Positions 1 to 8,083 of a DNA stretch of 64,000 bases are shown here, in pieces. Position numbers and translations under genes: made by a program. The notes beneath the pieces were generated by a model. That model had not been told where the DNA came from, ran no database searches, and was given only the letters and a program-made list of their open reading frames with translations. The number at the start of each line of letters is the position of its first letter. Within the stretch, counting starts at the first letter, position 1. Source of the DNA: Rhizobium croatiense (GTDB lineage Bacteria > Pseudomonadota > Alphaproteobacteria > Rhizobiales > Rhizobiaceae); assembly GCF_019793465.1 (NCBI RefSeq), contig NZ_JAILYJ010000012.1:1-64000 (forward strand), given 5' to 3'.

Positions 1-178
1 AGCCCGACAGACCCTCTTCCGAAATGAAGCTGACCCGCATGAAGAACTTGCCGGTATCGAGATCGTCGAACTGCGAGCTGTCGATGATGTTGCAGCCCTT
101 CTCGGCCAGATAGCTCGAAATCGCCGCCACGATGCCGCGCGTCGATTTGCAGGATACGGTAAGTACGAAGCTCTTCAT
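1..178 (-). CDS. purU: Formyltetrahydrofolate deformylase, N-terminal part (cut by window edge)
   Basis: Only the first 59 codons are present; the gene runs off the left edge. The visible N-terminus is an ACT-type regulatory domain (start MKSFVLTVSCKSTRGIVAAI, then a CNIIDSSQFDD stretch), the usual start of PurU. PurU hydrolyses 10-formyl-THF to formate and THF. It lies 81 bases downstream of the glutamine-synthetase-like gene on the same strand. Its presence next to N-methyl oxidation genes fits disposal of folate-bound one-carbon units as formate, which is inference from context. The start ATG is the only sensible one for the ACT domain. Confidence 0.88.
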   Translation of the reverse strand, partial: MKSFVLTVSCKSTRGIVAAISSYLAEKGCNIIDSSQFDDLDTGKFFMRVSFISEEGLSG

Positions 179-211
179 GCTATTCGCCCTTTTAGGTACA
201 GAGAGTCCGGT

Positions 212-237
212 CATGCCGAGCTGTCCAACCCGGCATG
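212..237. repeat. Short inverted repeat between purU and the glutamine synthetase-like gene
   Basis: CATGCCG (212-218) and CGGCATG (231-237) form a perfect 7-base stem with a 12-base loop. No T-run follows on either strand, so it is at best a weak hairpin between two co-directional genes. Confidence 0.4.
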
Positions 238-259
238 GCGAAGACGTCGGTCCGGCTGC

Positions 260-1567
260 TCAGATATCGAGCGTGCTGTCGCGTTCCCACTGGGTGAAAT
301 GCGAGCAGTAGGCATTCCATTCCAGGTGCTTGAGCTTGAGATAGGCGGAGGAAAACTCAGCCCCGATTGCCGCCTTCAAGCCTTCGTCGGCATCAAAGGC
401 GCGCAGCGCATCGAGCAGGTTGAGCGGCAGGCGCGGCGCGTCCTTCACCAGGTGCCCCTCGGCATACATATCGATATCGTAGTGCTGGCCGGGGTCTGCC
501 TGGCTGCGGATGCCGTCGAGGCCGGCCGCGATGATGATCGCCTGTAAGAGGTATGGATTGACCGCGCCGTCCGGCAGGCGCAGCTCGAAGCGCCCAGGCC
601 CCGGCACGCGCACCATGTGAGTGCGGTTGTTGCCCGTCCACGTCACGGTGTTCGGCGACCATGTGGCGCCCGAGGTGGTGCGCGGCGCGTTGATGCGCTT
701 GTAGGAATTGACCGTCGGATTGGTGATCGCGGCCAGCGCGGAGGCATGCTTCATGATGCCACCAAGGAAGGTTTTACCTTGAGCCGACAGCCCGAAGGCC
801 ATTTCCTTGTCCGCAAAGGCGTTTACCATGCCATCGACGTCCCAGACCGAGATGTGCGCATGGCACCCGTTTCCGGTCAGGCCCTTGAAGGGCTTCGGCA
901 TGAAGGTGGCGCGAAGGCCATGCTTTTCGGCGACCGACTTGACCATGAACTTGAAGAAAGAGTGCTTGTCCGCGGTCTTCAGGACATCGTCATATTCCCA
1001 GTTCATCTCGAACTGGCCGTTCGCATCCTCGTGGTCGTTCTGATAGGGCTTCCAGCCCAGCTCCAGCATATAGTCGCAGATCTCGGCGATCACATCGTAC
1101 CGACGCATCACGGCCTGCTGGTCGTAGCAAGGCTTCTCGGCGGTATCGAACTGGTCTGAAATCACCGAACCATCAGCAGAGATGAGAAAGAATTCGGGCT
1201 CCACCCCGGTCTTCACCCGGAGCCCTTCCTTCGCAGCTTCAGCCACCAGTCTTTTCAGCACGACACGCGGTGCCTGTTCGACAGGTCGATCGTCCATGAC
1301 GCAGTCGGCGGCGACCCATGCGACGTCTCGCTTCCAGGGCAATTGGATGACGGAGGAAGGATCGGGAACGGCAAACAGGTCGGGATGGGCCGGCGTCAGA
1401 TCGAGCCACGTTGCAAAGCCTGCAAAACCGGCGCCATCCTGCTGCATGTCGGCGATGGCTTCTGCCGGGACCAGCTTGGCGCGTTGGCCGCCGAACAGGT
1501 CGGTATAGCTGATCATGAAATATTTGATGCCTTTGTCTCTCGCAAAAGCAGCAAGGTCCAGTGTCAT
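260..1567 (-). CDS. glnT: Type III glutamine synthetase-like ligase (GlnT / gamma-glutamylmethylamide synthetase)
   Basis: 435-residue glutamine synthetase-fold protein: N-terminal beta-grasp (residues about 10-110) and catalytic domain with the Glu-rich metal site (GVEPEFF near 120), the NGCHAH..S stretch, NSYKR and the arginine-rich RFELRLPD segment. GlnT of rhizobia and GmaS of methylotrophs share this family and length. GmaS joins methylamine to glutamate with ATP. Immediately upstream on the same strand are the three split glutamate-synthase proteins that in the N-methylglutamate pathway convert gamma-glutamylmethylamide to N-methylglutamate, and divergent sox/mgd-type genes complete the set. 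I infer a GmaS role; ammonia as the substrate cannot be excluded from sequence alone. Confidence 0.85.
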   Translation of the reverse strand: MTLDLAAFARDKGIKYFMISYTDLFGGQRAKLVPAEAIADMQQDGAGFAGFATWLDLTPAHPDLFAVPDPSSVIQLPWKRDVAWVAADCVMDDRPVEQAPRVVLKRLVAEAAKEGLRVKTGVEPEFFLISADGSVISDQFDTAEKPCYDQQAVMRRYDVIAEICDYMLELGWKPYQNDHEDANGQFEMNWEYDDVLKTADKHSFFKFMVKSVAEKHGLRATFMPKPFKGLTGNGCHAHISVWDVDGMVNAFADKEMAFGLSAQGKTFLGGIMKHASALAAITNPTVNSYKRINAPRTTSGATWSPNTVTWTGNNRTHMVRVPGPGRFELRLPDGAVNPYLLQAIIIAAGLDGIRSQADPGQHYDIDMYAEGHLVKDAPRLPLNLLDALRAFDADEGLKAAIGAEFSSAYLKLKHLEWNAYCSHFTQWERDSTLDI

Positions 1568-1646
1568 TCTCGTTCCCCTTTGGATTTCTTCGAGACACTT
1601 TGGTTAGGATATGAGACGGTCGGGACGTTTGCCCGGCCGGTAGAAA

Positions 1647-2975
1647 TCAGAAGCCTCCCTTGCCAGGGATCCAGTTGGTGCCGGCGAGCGGCACCTGAGC
1701 CATGGCCGATGCCTCGATCGTCAGTGCGACGAGGTCTTCCGGCTCGAGATTGTGCAGGTGGTTCTTGCCGCAGGCGCGCGCGATGGTCTGAGCTTCGAGC
1801 GTCATGACCTTGAGGTAGTTGGCAAGGCGGCGGCCGGCCGCAACTGGGTCGAGTCGCTTTGCCAGTTCCGGATCCTGGGTGGTGATGCCGGCCGGATCCT
1901 TGCCTTCATGCCAATCGTCATAGGCGCCGGCCGTCGTGCCGAGCTTTTGATATTCCTCTTCCCAGTGCGGATCGTTGTCGCCGATGGCGACGAGCGCCGC
2001 CGTGCCGATCGCGACTGCGCCGGCTCCGAGCGCCAGCGCCTTCGCCACGTCAGCGCCCGAGCGGATGCCGCCCGAGATGATCAGCTGAACCTTTCGGTGC
2101 ATTCCGAGATCCTGCAGCGCCTGGACGGCCGGACGAATGCAGGCGAGCGTCGGCATGCCGACATTCTCGATGAAGACATCCTGGGTCGCCGCCGTGCCGC
2201 CCTGCATGCCGTCGAGCACCACGACGTCGGCGCCAGCCTTCACGGCAAGAGCGGTGTCGTAGTACGGACGCGCGCCGCCGACCTTGACGTAGATCGGCTT
2301 TTCCCAGTCAGTGATCTCACGCAGTTCCATGATCTTGATTTCCAGATCGTCGGGACCGGTCCAATCGGGGTGGCGGCAGGCCGAGCGCTGGTCGATGCCC
2401 TTCGGCAGATTGCGCATATTGGCGACGCGGTCAGAGATCTTCTGGCCGAGCAGCATGCCGCCGCCGCCGGGCTTGGCGCCTTGGCCGACGACGACTTCGA
2501 TCGCGTCGGCGCGCCGCAGGTCCTTCGGGTTCATGCCATAGCGCGACGGCAAATATTGATAGACCAGCGTCTGCGAATGACCGCGTTCCTCATCCGTCAT
2601 GCCGCCATCGCCTGTCGTGGTCGAGGTGCCTGCGATCGTCGCACCCCGGCCGAGCGCTTCCTTGGCGTTGCCGGAAAGTGCACCGAAGCTCATGCCGGCA
2701 ATGGTGATTGGTGTCTTGAGCGTGATCGGCTTCTTGGCGAAGCGGGAGCCGAGCACCACTGTCGTATCGCACTTCTCCCGATAGCCTTCGAGCGGATAGC
2801 GTGAGATCGAGGCGCCGAGGAACAGCAGATCGTCGAAATGCGGAACCTTGCGCTTGGTGCCGGCGCCGCGGATGTCATAGATGCCGGTAGCGGCCGCGCG
2901 GCGGATTTCGGCGAGCGTATAGTCGTCGAAAGTCGCGGACTTGCGTGGCGGGGTATAGGGGTTGTGATAGCTCAT
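1647..2975 (-). CDS. glxD: Glutamate synthase large-subunit domain 2 protein (GlxD / MgsC type)
   Basis: 442 residues matching the FMN-binding TIM-barrel and Fe-S part of glutamate synthase as a free-standing protein. Visible features are SFGALSGNAKEALGRGA, the GQGAKPGGGGML loop, KVGGARPYYDTALA, and the GGIRSGADVAKALALGA phosphate-binding segment. In the N-methylglutamate pathway this subunit (MgsC) carries out the synthase reaction with MgsA and MgsB. I start at the ATG at 2975 (MSYHNPYTPP) because GAGGGACACTC precedes it; an ATG six codons upstream is possible. It follows glxC by 14 bases in an obvious operon glxB-glxC-glxD-glnT. Confidence 0.9.
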   Translation of the reverse strand: MSYHNPYTPPRKSATFDDYTLAEIRRAAATGIYDIRGAGTKRKVPHFDDLLFLGASISRYPLEGYREKCDTTVVLGSRFAKKPITLKTPITIAGMSFGALSGNAKEALGRGATIAGTSTTTGDGGMTDEERGHSQTLVYQYLPSRYGMNPKDLRRADAIEVVVGQGAKPGGGGMLLGQKISDRVANMRNLPKGIDQRSACRHPDWTGPDDLEIKIMELREITDWEKPIYVKVGGARPYYDTALAVKAGADVVVLDGMQGGTAATQDVFIENVGMPTLACIRPAVQALQDLGMHRKVQLIISGGIRSGADVAKALALGAGAVAIGTAALVAIGDNDPHWEEEYQKLGTTAGAYDDWHEGKDPAGITTQDPELAKRLDPVAAGRRLANYLKVMTLEAQTIARACGKNHLHNLEPEDLVALTIEASAMAQVPLAGTNWIPGKGGF

Positions 2976-2989
2976 GAGTGTCCCTCGCC

Positions 2990-3676
2990 TCAATACGCAT
3001 CTGCGTTGTCGATGTTGAAATTGTAGAGCTTGCGGGCGGAGCCGTAGCGCTTGAACTCTTCAGGTCTGACGTCCGCCACGCCTGCCTTGTCGAGCAGTTC
3101 GGCAAGCTTCTCCAGATGCTCCGGCCGCATCTCTTTCTCGATGCAGTCGGAGCCGAGGCTCTTCACCTCGCCGCGAACGAACAGCTTCGCTTCGTAGAGC
3201 GAATCCCCGAGCGCGTCGCCGGCGTCGCCAAGGACGACGAGATGGCCGGACTGGCCCATGAAGGCCGACATGTGGCCGATGCTGCCATGAACGACGATGT
3301 CGATGCCCTTCATCGAAATGCCGCAGCGCGAGGCGGCATTGCCCTTGATGACGAGCAGGCCACCCCGGCCGGTCGCGCCGGCATATTGGCTGGCGTCGCC
3401 CTCGATGACGACGGTACCGGACATCATGTTTTCGGCAACACCCGGTCCAGCCGAGCCATGAACGGTAATCTTGCCGCCGTCATTCATGCCGGCGCAGTAA
3501 TAGCCAACAGATCCCCTGACAGCGACCGTCACCGGGCTGTCGATGCCGACGGCGACGGCATGGCTGCCGCGCGGGTTGATGACTTCGAATTCAGTGTCAT
3601 TGGCACCTTTGGAAAGAGCGTGCAGCGCGCTGTTCAGTTCGCGAAGAGGCGTGTTGGAAAGATCGAATGTCGGCAT
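2990..3676 (-). CDS. glxC: Glutamate synthase GXGXG-domain protein (GlxC / MgsB type)
   Basis: 228-residue protein equivalent to the C-terminal beta-helix domain of glutamate synthase. It shows the repeated glycine-rich rungs (GSVGYYCAGMNDGGKITVHG, GVAENMMSGTVVIEG, GATGRGGLLVIKG). This domain is structural in whole glutamate synthase and forms the MgsB subunit in the split N-methylglutamate synthase. It lies between the amidotransferase gene and glxD, same strand, with short gaps, so co-transcription is likely. Confidence 0.9.
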   Translation of the reverse strand: MPTFDLSNTPLRELNSALHALSKGANDTEFEVINPRGSHAVAVGIDSPVTVAVRGSVGYYCAGMNDGGKITVHGSAGPGVAENMMSGTVVIEGDASQYAGATGRGGLLVIKGNAASRCGISMKGIDIVVHGSIGHMSAFMGQSGHLVVLGDAGDALGDSLYEAKLFVRGEVKSLGSDCIEKEMRPEHLEKLAELLDKAGVADVRPEEFKRYGSARKLYNFNIDNADAY

Positions 3677-3732
3677 TGAATCCTCATTGGTCCGGGAGAC
3701 GGTCTGCGCCGCCTCTTGGCTTTAGGCGCGCC

Positions 3733-4638
3733 TCAGGCCGCTTTGTCGTGATCCCAGAAGTAGACGGTTGCCGGCTCCGGCTCCCAGACGCGGGCATTCT
3801 CGATGCCGGGAAGATTGACCAGCGCGCGGTACTCCGAACCGAAGGCGACATATTGCTCCGTCTCGGCCATGACGGCGGGCTTGCAGGCGATCGGATCGCG
3901 GACGACGCCGAAGCCGGATTTGGTGCCGACGACAAAGGTGAAGAAGCCGTCGAGGTCGTCGAGCGCGCCGGTCAGAGCCTGGCCGAGATCCTTGCCCTTG
4001 GCCATTTCGGCCGTCAGATAGGCGGCGGCGACTTCGGAATCGTTCTGCGTCTCGAAGGTCATGCCTTCGCGGACCAACTCGCGGCGCAGGTTGTTGTGGT
4101 TGGACAGCGAGCCATTGTGCACGAGGCACTGGTCGGCGCCGGTCGAGAATGGATGAGCGCCGAGGGTGGTGACGGCGGATTCCGTCGCCATGCGGGTATG
4201 GCCGATGCCGTGGGTTCCGCTCATCGCGCGGACACCGAACCGCGCAACGACGTCTTTTGGGAGACCGATTTCCTTGTAGATTTCGACGCTTTCACCCGAG
4301 CCCATAAGGCGGACTGCCGGTCGAATCCGTTCGAGCGCCTCGCGCACTGCTCCAAGCTTGGACGCTTCCAGCTCTATGACCGCGTGCGTGCTCTTGATCC
4401 ACACATGGGCCTTGATGCCGGCTTCCTCCAGGTCAGCGGCGAGGCCTTCGAAGTCCGCGCCAGGATTGCTGGACTGGATAGTGATTTTCGCCTTGCCCTC
4501 GGCAGAGCCGCCATAGATCGCTATACCGGCCGAGTCCGGCCCGCGATCCGTCATGGTGATCAGCATATCCGAGAGCAGGTTTCCCAGCTGAGGCTCAAGG
4601 CTCTTGTCCTTGAGGAACAATCCAACAATGCCGCACAT
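3733..4638 (-). CDS. glxB: Class II glutamine amidotransferase (GlxB / MgsA type)
   Basis: 301 residues beginning MCGIVGLF, so Cys2 is the N-terminal nucleophile of class II (Ntn) amidotransferases. Further family marks are TDRGPDSAGIAIYG, GIGHTRMATESAV, HPFSTG, VHNGSLSNHNNLRREL and NDSEVAAAYL. It is the ammonia- or methylamine-releasing domain of a split glutamate synthase: in the N-methylglutamate pathway it takes gamma-glutamylmethylamide instead of glutamine. First gene of the glxBCD-glnT group. About 90 bases separate it from the upstream regulator gene, leaving room for a promoter. Confidence 0.9.
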   Translation of the reverse strand: MCGIVGLFLKDKSLEPQLGNLLSDMLITMTDRGPDSAGIAIYGGSAEGKAKITIQSSNPGADFEGLAADLEEAGIKAHVWIKSTHAVIELEASKLGAVREALERIRPAVRLMGSGESVEIYKEIGLPKDVVARFGVRAMSGTHGIGHTRMATESAVTTLGAHPFSTGADQCLVHNGSLSNHNNLRRELVREGMTFETQNDSEVAAAYLTAEMAKGKDLGQALTGALDDLDGFFTFVVGTKSGFGVVRDPIACKPAVMAETEQYVAFGSEYRALVNLPGIENARVWEPEPATVYFWDHDKAA

Positions 4639-4728
4639 AGCCTGTGCCTCCTTTCATGTTTGAGAAAGGACTAGCAGGTCTATGTAACGACTTCAACTGG
4701 CAGGAATAAACTTTTCTTCTAAGGCAAG

Positions 4729-5412
4729 TCAGCTCCGCGAGTTCTGCTGGGGATAGCTGATGATCGAGAGGTACCTGCTGGGCAAATTTACTAGTTGCTC
4801 CGGCCCATGCGGCGCATCGGCGTCGAAGAACAGGCTGTCGCCCGGCTGCATCTGGAAAAGCTGGTCGCCGTGGCGGTAGATGACCTCGCCTTCGAGCATG
4901 TAGAGAAACTCCATGCCCTCATGCTGGAAGGTCGGGAAGACGTCGGAATCGGCCGTCAGCGTGATGAGGTAGGGCTCGACAATGACGCCGCTGGTATTGT
5001 TGTCGATATGGCCGAGCAGATTATATTGATGGCCGGCGCGGGTGCCGCGCCGTTCCAGCTCCACGCCCTGCCCCGCCTTGACGAAGACGGCATTGCGCGG
5101 CTCCTCGTAGCGGCGAAAAAAGGCGGTCAGCGGCACGCCGAGCGCCCGCGAGAGCGATTGCAGCGTCGTCAGCGACGGCGAGATGTTTCCGTTCTCGATC
5201 TTCGATAGCATGCCGAGCGAAATCCCCGTCGCGGCTGCAAGATCGGTGACGGTAATGCCGAGCTTCTTGCGATAGGCGCGGACCTCATGGCCGATCGCCA
5301 TTTCGAGGTTGTTTTCCTTCGGTTCTCGAACAGCATGCGGATCCTGCGAAAAGGGAGCGCGTCCGCCATGCGCCGGTTCCGGTTGCTTTTCCGCTTCATG
5401 TTTGGATTTCAT
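4729..5412 (-). CDS. XRE-family regulator with C-terminal cupin domain
   Basis: 227 residues. An N-terminal charged tail is followed by a helix-turn-helix of the Xre class (residues about 40-95; key part VTDLAAATGISLGMLSKIEN) and a small-molecule-binding cupin (about 135-215; EFLYMLEGEV, GDSLFFDADAPHGPEQL). This architecture is common among regulators of amine and amino-acid use. I start at the ATG at 5412 (MKSKHEAE); an in-frame TTG lies 13 codons upstream. It sits directly upstream of glxBCD-glnT on the same strand, so local regulation is likely; the ligand is unknown. Confidence 0.85.
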   Translation of the reverse strand: MKSKHEAEKQPEPAHGGRAPFSQDPHAVREPKENNLEMAIGHEVRAYRKKLGITVTDLAAATGISLGMLSKIENGNISPSLTTLQSLSRALGVPLTAFFRRYEEPRNAVFVKAGQGVELERRGTRAGHQYNLLGHIDNNTSGVIVEPYLITLTADSDVFPTFQHEGMEFLYMLEGEVIYRHGDQLFQMQPGDSLFFDADAPHGPEQLVNLPSRYLSIISYPQQNSRS

Positions 5413-5492
5413 GGATTTTCCGCTGCCGCCTTCTCTTTTGTCCGAAGGCAATCCTATCGTGGTAGTGAAATTTCCTCAACCTTGAAGAAAAC

Positions 5493-6452
5493 TCAGACCC
5501 GCCGCGCCTCACTCGGAGCCGTGCCGTAAACGGCTCGGAATATGCGCGAAAAATGGCTCAAACTGGAAAAACCGGTGGCGACTGCGATTTCCGAGATGGA
5601 AAGCGGGCTCTGCTTCAGCAGGCGATGGGCATGCTGAAGCCTGATCCTATGATATTGGTCGAGAAAGGTCGTGCCGAGATGGCACGAAAAAAGCCGATCG
5701 AGGTGACGGGGAGTGACACCGGCGATGCGCGCCATGGCGGCGCGGTCGAGAGGCATCTCGATCGTCTCCTCCATGCGTTCGAGAACGCTGAGCAGGCCGG
5801 GATGGTGGACGCCGTAGCGTTCGGCGAGCGAGGCGCGCTGCGGTGCGGCGGGCTCGTTGACCTCGGTATGAAGATACCAGTCGCTGACGCGGCGGGCGAA
5901 ATCCGGCCCCATGCGCTCGGCGATCAGCACATGCATCATGTCGAGCGGCGCAATGCCGCCGCCGCACGTGATGCGGTTGCCGTCGATCATGAAGCGCGCC
6001 TGGCGCGGCGAAAGATCCGGGAAGGCTTCGAGAAGCGCCGCCGCATGTTCCCAATGGATGGTGAAGTCGCGGCCGGCCAGCAGACCGGCAGCGGCCATCA
6101 GATAGGGACCGCCTGAAATGCCGCCGATCCTGACACCTTCGCGCGCCAACTGCCGCAGGCAGGCAAGGACGCCGGGATAACGCCAGTCCCGCGGCGAGCC
6201 GCCGGCGCAGACGAAGGCCATGCCGAGATCGGAGCCCCTGGCGGGAAGAGGTTCTGCTGGCACAGGCACGCCGGAGGAGGAGAGCACCGGCGCGCCATCT
6301 GGCGAGAAGATCGACAGGCGATAGATTTCTCGCCCGGCCAGAAGGTTTGCCGCCCTGAGCGGCTCGGTCGCCGAGGCATAGGACATCAGTGCGAATCCTG
6401 GGATCAGAATGAAGCCGATCTCCTGGAGATTTCTGCTATCGGATGAGGACAT
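5493..6452 (-). CDS. glxA: GlxA-family AraC regulator with DJ-1/PfpI-like N-terminal domain
   Basis: 319 residues. Residues about 10-180 form a class I glutamine amidotransferase-like (DJ-1/PfpI) domain (GFALMSYASATEPLRAAN, VCAGGSPRDWRY, GISGGPYLMAAAGLL, HWEHAAALLEAFPD). The C-terminus has the double AraC HTH (MARIAGVTPRHLDRLFSCHLG; ISEIAVATGFSSLSHFSRIFRAVYG). GlxA-type proteins regulate amine and glycine betaine related catabolism in several proteobacteria. It is divergent from the soxBDAG-type operon with an 87-base shared upstream region, and probably controls it. A second regulator of another family lies next door. Confidence 0.9.
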   Translation of the reverse strand: MSSSDSRNLQEIGFILIPGFALMSYASATEPLRAANLLAGREIYRLSIFSPDGAPVLSSSGVPVPAEPLPARGSDLGMAFVCAGGSPRDWRYPGVLACLRQLAREGVRIGGISGGPYLMAAAGLLAGRDFTIHWEHAAALLEAFPDLSPRQARFMIDGNRITCGGGIAPLDMMHVLIAERMGPDFARRVSDWYLHTEVNEPAAPQRASLAERYGVHHPGLLSVLERMEETIEMPLDRAAMARIAGVTPRHLDRLFSCHLGTTFLDQYHRIRLQHAHRLLKQSPLSISEIAVATGFSSLSHFSRIFRAVYGTAPSEARRV

Positions 6453-6539
6453 GTCTCTTTTCTAGCCGTTCATGTCCTTATTGCGCAAGTCGCGCGTCTC
6501 CTTTCTGGCATCATGCGGACGTTCCATTCGGATTGACTC

Positions 6540-7790
6540 ATGCGCTATTCCGCTCTTTCGATTTTTCTCAACGGCCTTCGCGGCAATAAAAGCTGGGCGC
6601 CCGCCTGGCGTGACCCGGCGCCGAAGCCGCATTATGACGTCGTCATCGTCGGCGGCGGCGGTCATGGCCTTGCCACCGCCTACTATCTTGCCAAGGAATT
6701 CGGCATCACCAATGTCGCCGTGCTCGAAAAGGGCTATCTCGGCTCCGGCAATATCGGCAGGAACACGACGATCATCCGTTCGAACTATCTGCTTGCCGGC
6801 AACAATCCCTTCTACGAGCTGTCGATGAAGCTTTGGGAAGGGCTGGAGCAGGACTTCAACTTCAACGCCATGGTCTCGCAGCGCGGCGTGCTCAACCTCT
6901 TCCATTCCGATGCGCAGCGCGACGCCTATACGCGCCGCGGCAACGCCATGCGGCTGCACGGCGTCGACGCCGAGCTTCTCGACCGGCAGGCGGTGCGCAG
7001 GAAATTGCCCTTCCTCGATTTCGACAATGCGCGTTTCCCCATCATGGGGGGCCTGTTCCACCCGCGCGGCGGCACGGTGCGCCACGATGCGGTCGCCTGG
7101 GGTTATGCGCGCGGCGCCGACAGCCGCGGCGTCGACATCATCACCCAATGCGAGGTGACCGGCATCCGCCGCGAAAATGGTCAGGTGACCGGCGTCGAGA
7201 CCAGCAGGGGCTTTATCGGCTGCGGCAAGTTGGCACTGGCGGCGGCCGGCAATTCTACCGTCGTTGCCGATATGGCCGGCCTTCGCCTGCCGATCGAAAG
7301 CCACGTGCTGCAGGCCTTCGTCTCCGAAGGGCTGAAACCCTTCATCGATAATGTCGTCACCTTTGGCGCCGGGCATTTTTACGTGTCGCAGTCAGACAAG
7401 GGCGGCCTCGTCTTTGGCGGCGATATCGACGGCTATAACTCCTACGCGCAACGCGGCAATCTGGCGACCGTCGAGCATGTCGCCGAAGCCGGGCTGGCGA
7501 TGATCCCGTCGCTATCGCGGGTGCGTTTTCTGCGCTCCTGGGGCGGGGTCATGGATATGAGCATGGACGGCTCGCCGATCATCGACCGCACCCATATCGA
7601 CAATCTCTATCTCAACGCCGGCTGGTGCTACGGCGGCTTCAAGGCCACACCCGCCTCCGGCTTCTGCTACGCCCATCTGATCGCCCGCAACACGCCGCAT
7701 CAGACTGCTCGCGCCTTTCGGCTCGACCGTTTCGCGCGCGGCTATCCGATCGACGAAAAGGGCGTCGGCGCCCAGCCCAATCTGCACTGA
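6540..7790 (+). CDS. soxB: Heterotetrameric sarcosine oxidase / N-methylglutamate dehydrogenase, beta subunit
   Basis: 416 residues. FAD-binding Rossmann motif at about 33-46 (DVVIVGGGGHGLATAYYLA), and SGNIGRNTTIIRSNY typical of SoxB. His174 in HPRGG and His182 in RHDAVAW lie where the family's covalent FMN histidine is found; which one carries FMN I cannot decide. The beta subunit holds the amine-oxidising site. First gene of a four-gene operon soxB-D-A-G. Because the divergent arm encodes a split glutamate synthase and a GmaS-like ligase, this oxidase may really be N-methylglutamate dehydrogenase (MgdA), the closest paralogue of SoxB; sequence alone does not separate them. Confidence 0.92.
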   Translation: MRYSALSIFLNGLRGNKSWAPAWRDPAPKPHYDVVIVGGGGHGLATAYYLAKEFGITNVAVLEKGYLGSGNIGRNTTIIRSNYLLAGNNPFYELSMKLWEGLEQDFNFNAMVSQRGVLNLFHSDAQRDAYTRRGNAMRLHGVDAELLDRQAVRRKLPFLDFDNARFPIMGGLFHPRGGTVRHDAVAWGYARGADSRGVDIITQCEVTGIRRENGQVTGVETSRGFIGCGKLALAAAGNSTVVADMAGLRLPIESHVLQAFVSEGLKPFIDNVVTFGAGHFYVSQSDKGGLVFGGDIDGYNSYAQRGNLATVEHVAEAGLAMIPSLSRVRFLRSWGGVMDMSMDGSPIIDRTHIDNLYLNAGWCYGGFKATPASGFCYAHLIARNTPHQTARAFRLDRFARGYPIDEKGVGAQPNLH

Positions 7791-7801
7791 GGACATTCAA
7801 C

Positions 7802-8083
7802 ATGGCGAGCCTGATTTCCTGTCCCCATTGCGGCGCTCGGCCGAAAGAGGAATTTTCGATCCGCGGCGATGCGAGCCTTGTCCGGCCGGCGCCGGATGCC
7901 GGTGCGGATGCCTGGTTCGACTATGTCTATCTGCGCGACAATCCGCGCGGCCGGCACAGCGAATATTGGCACCATTCCTCCGGATGCCGGCGCTGGCTGA
8001 TCGTCGAGCGCGATACCACTACCCATAAGGTCCATGGCGTCAGGGACGCCGCCCTTTCGAAGCTCGGCGGAGAACAGGCATGA
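7802..8083 (+). CDS. soxD: Sarcosine oxidase / N-methylglutamate dehydrogenase, delta subunit
   Basis: 93 residues starting at the ATG at 7802, 11 bases after soxB. It shows the SoxD zinc-binding pattern: an N-terminal CPHCG, then HHSSGCRRW near residue 60, and the conserved YVYLRDNPRGRHSEYWHH block. The delta subunit binds zinc and helps assemble the heterotetramer. Its TGA overlaps the start of soxA by four bases (ATGA), indicating translational coupling. Upstream in-frame starts exist but run through the soxB coding region and are not credible. Confidence 0.93.
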   Translation: MASLISCPHCGARPKEEFSIRGDASLVRPAPDAGADAWFDYVYLRDNPRGRHSEYWHHSSGCRRWLIVERDTTTHKVHGVRDAALSKLGGEQA

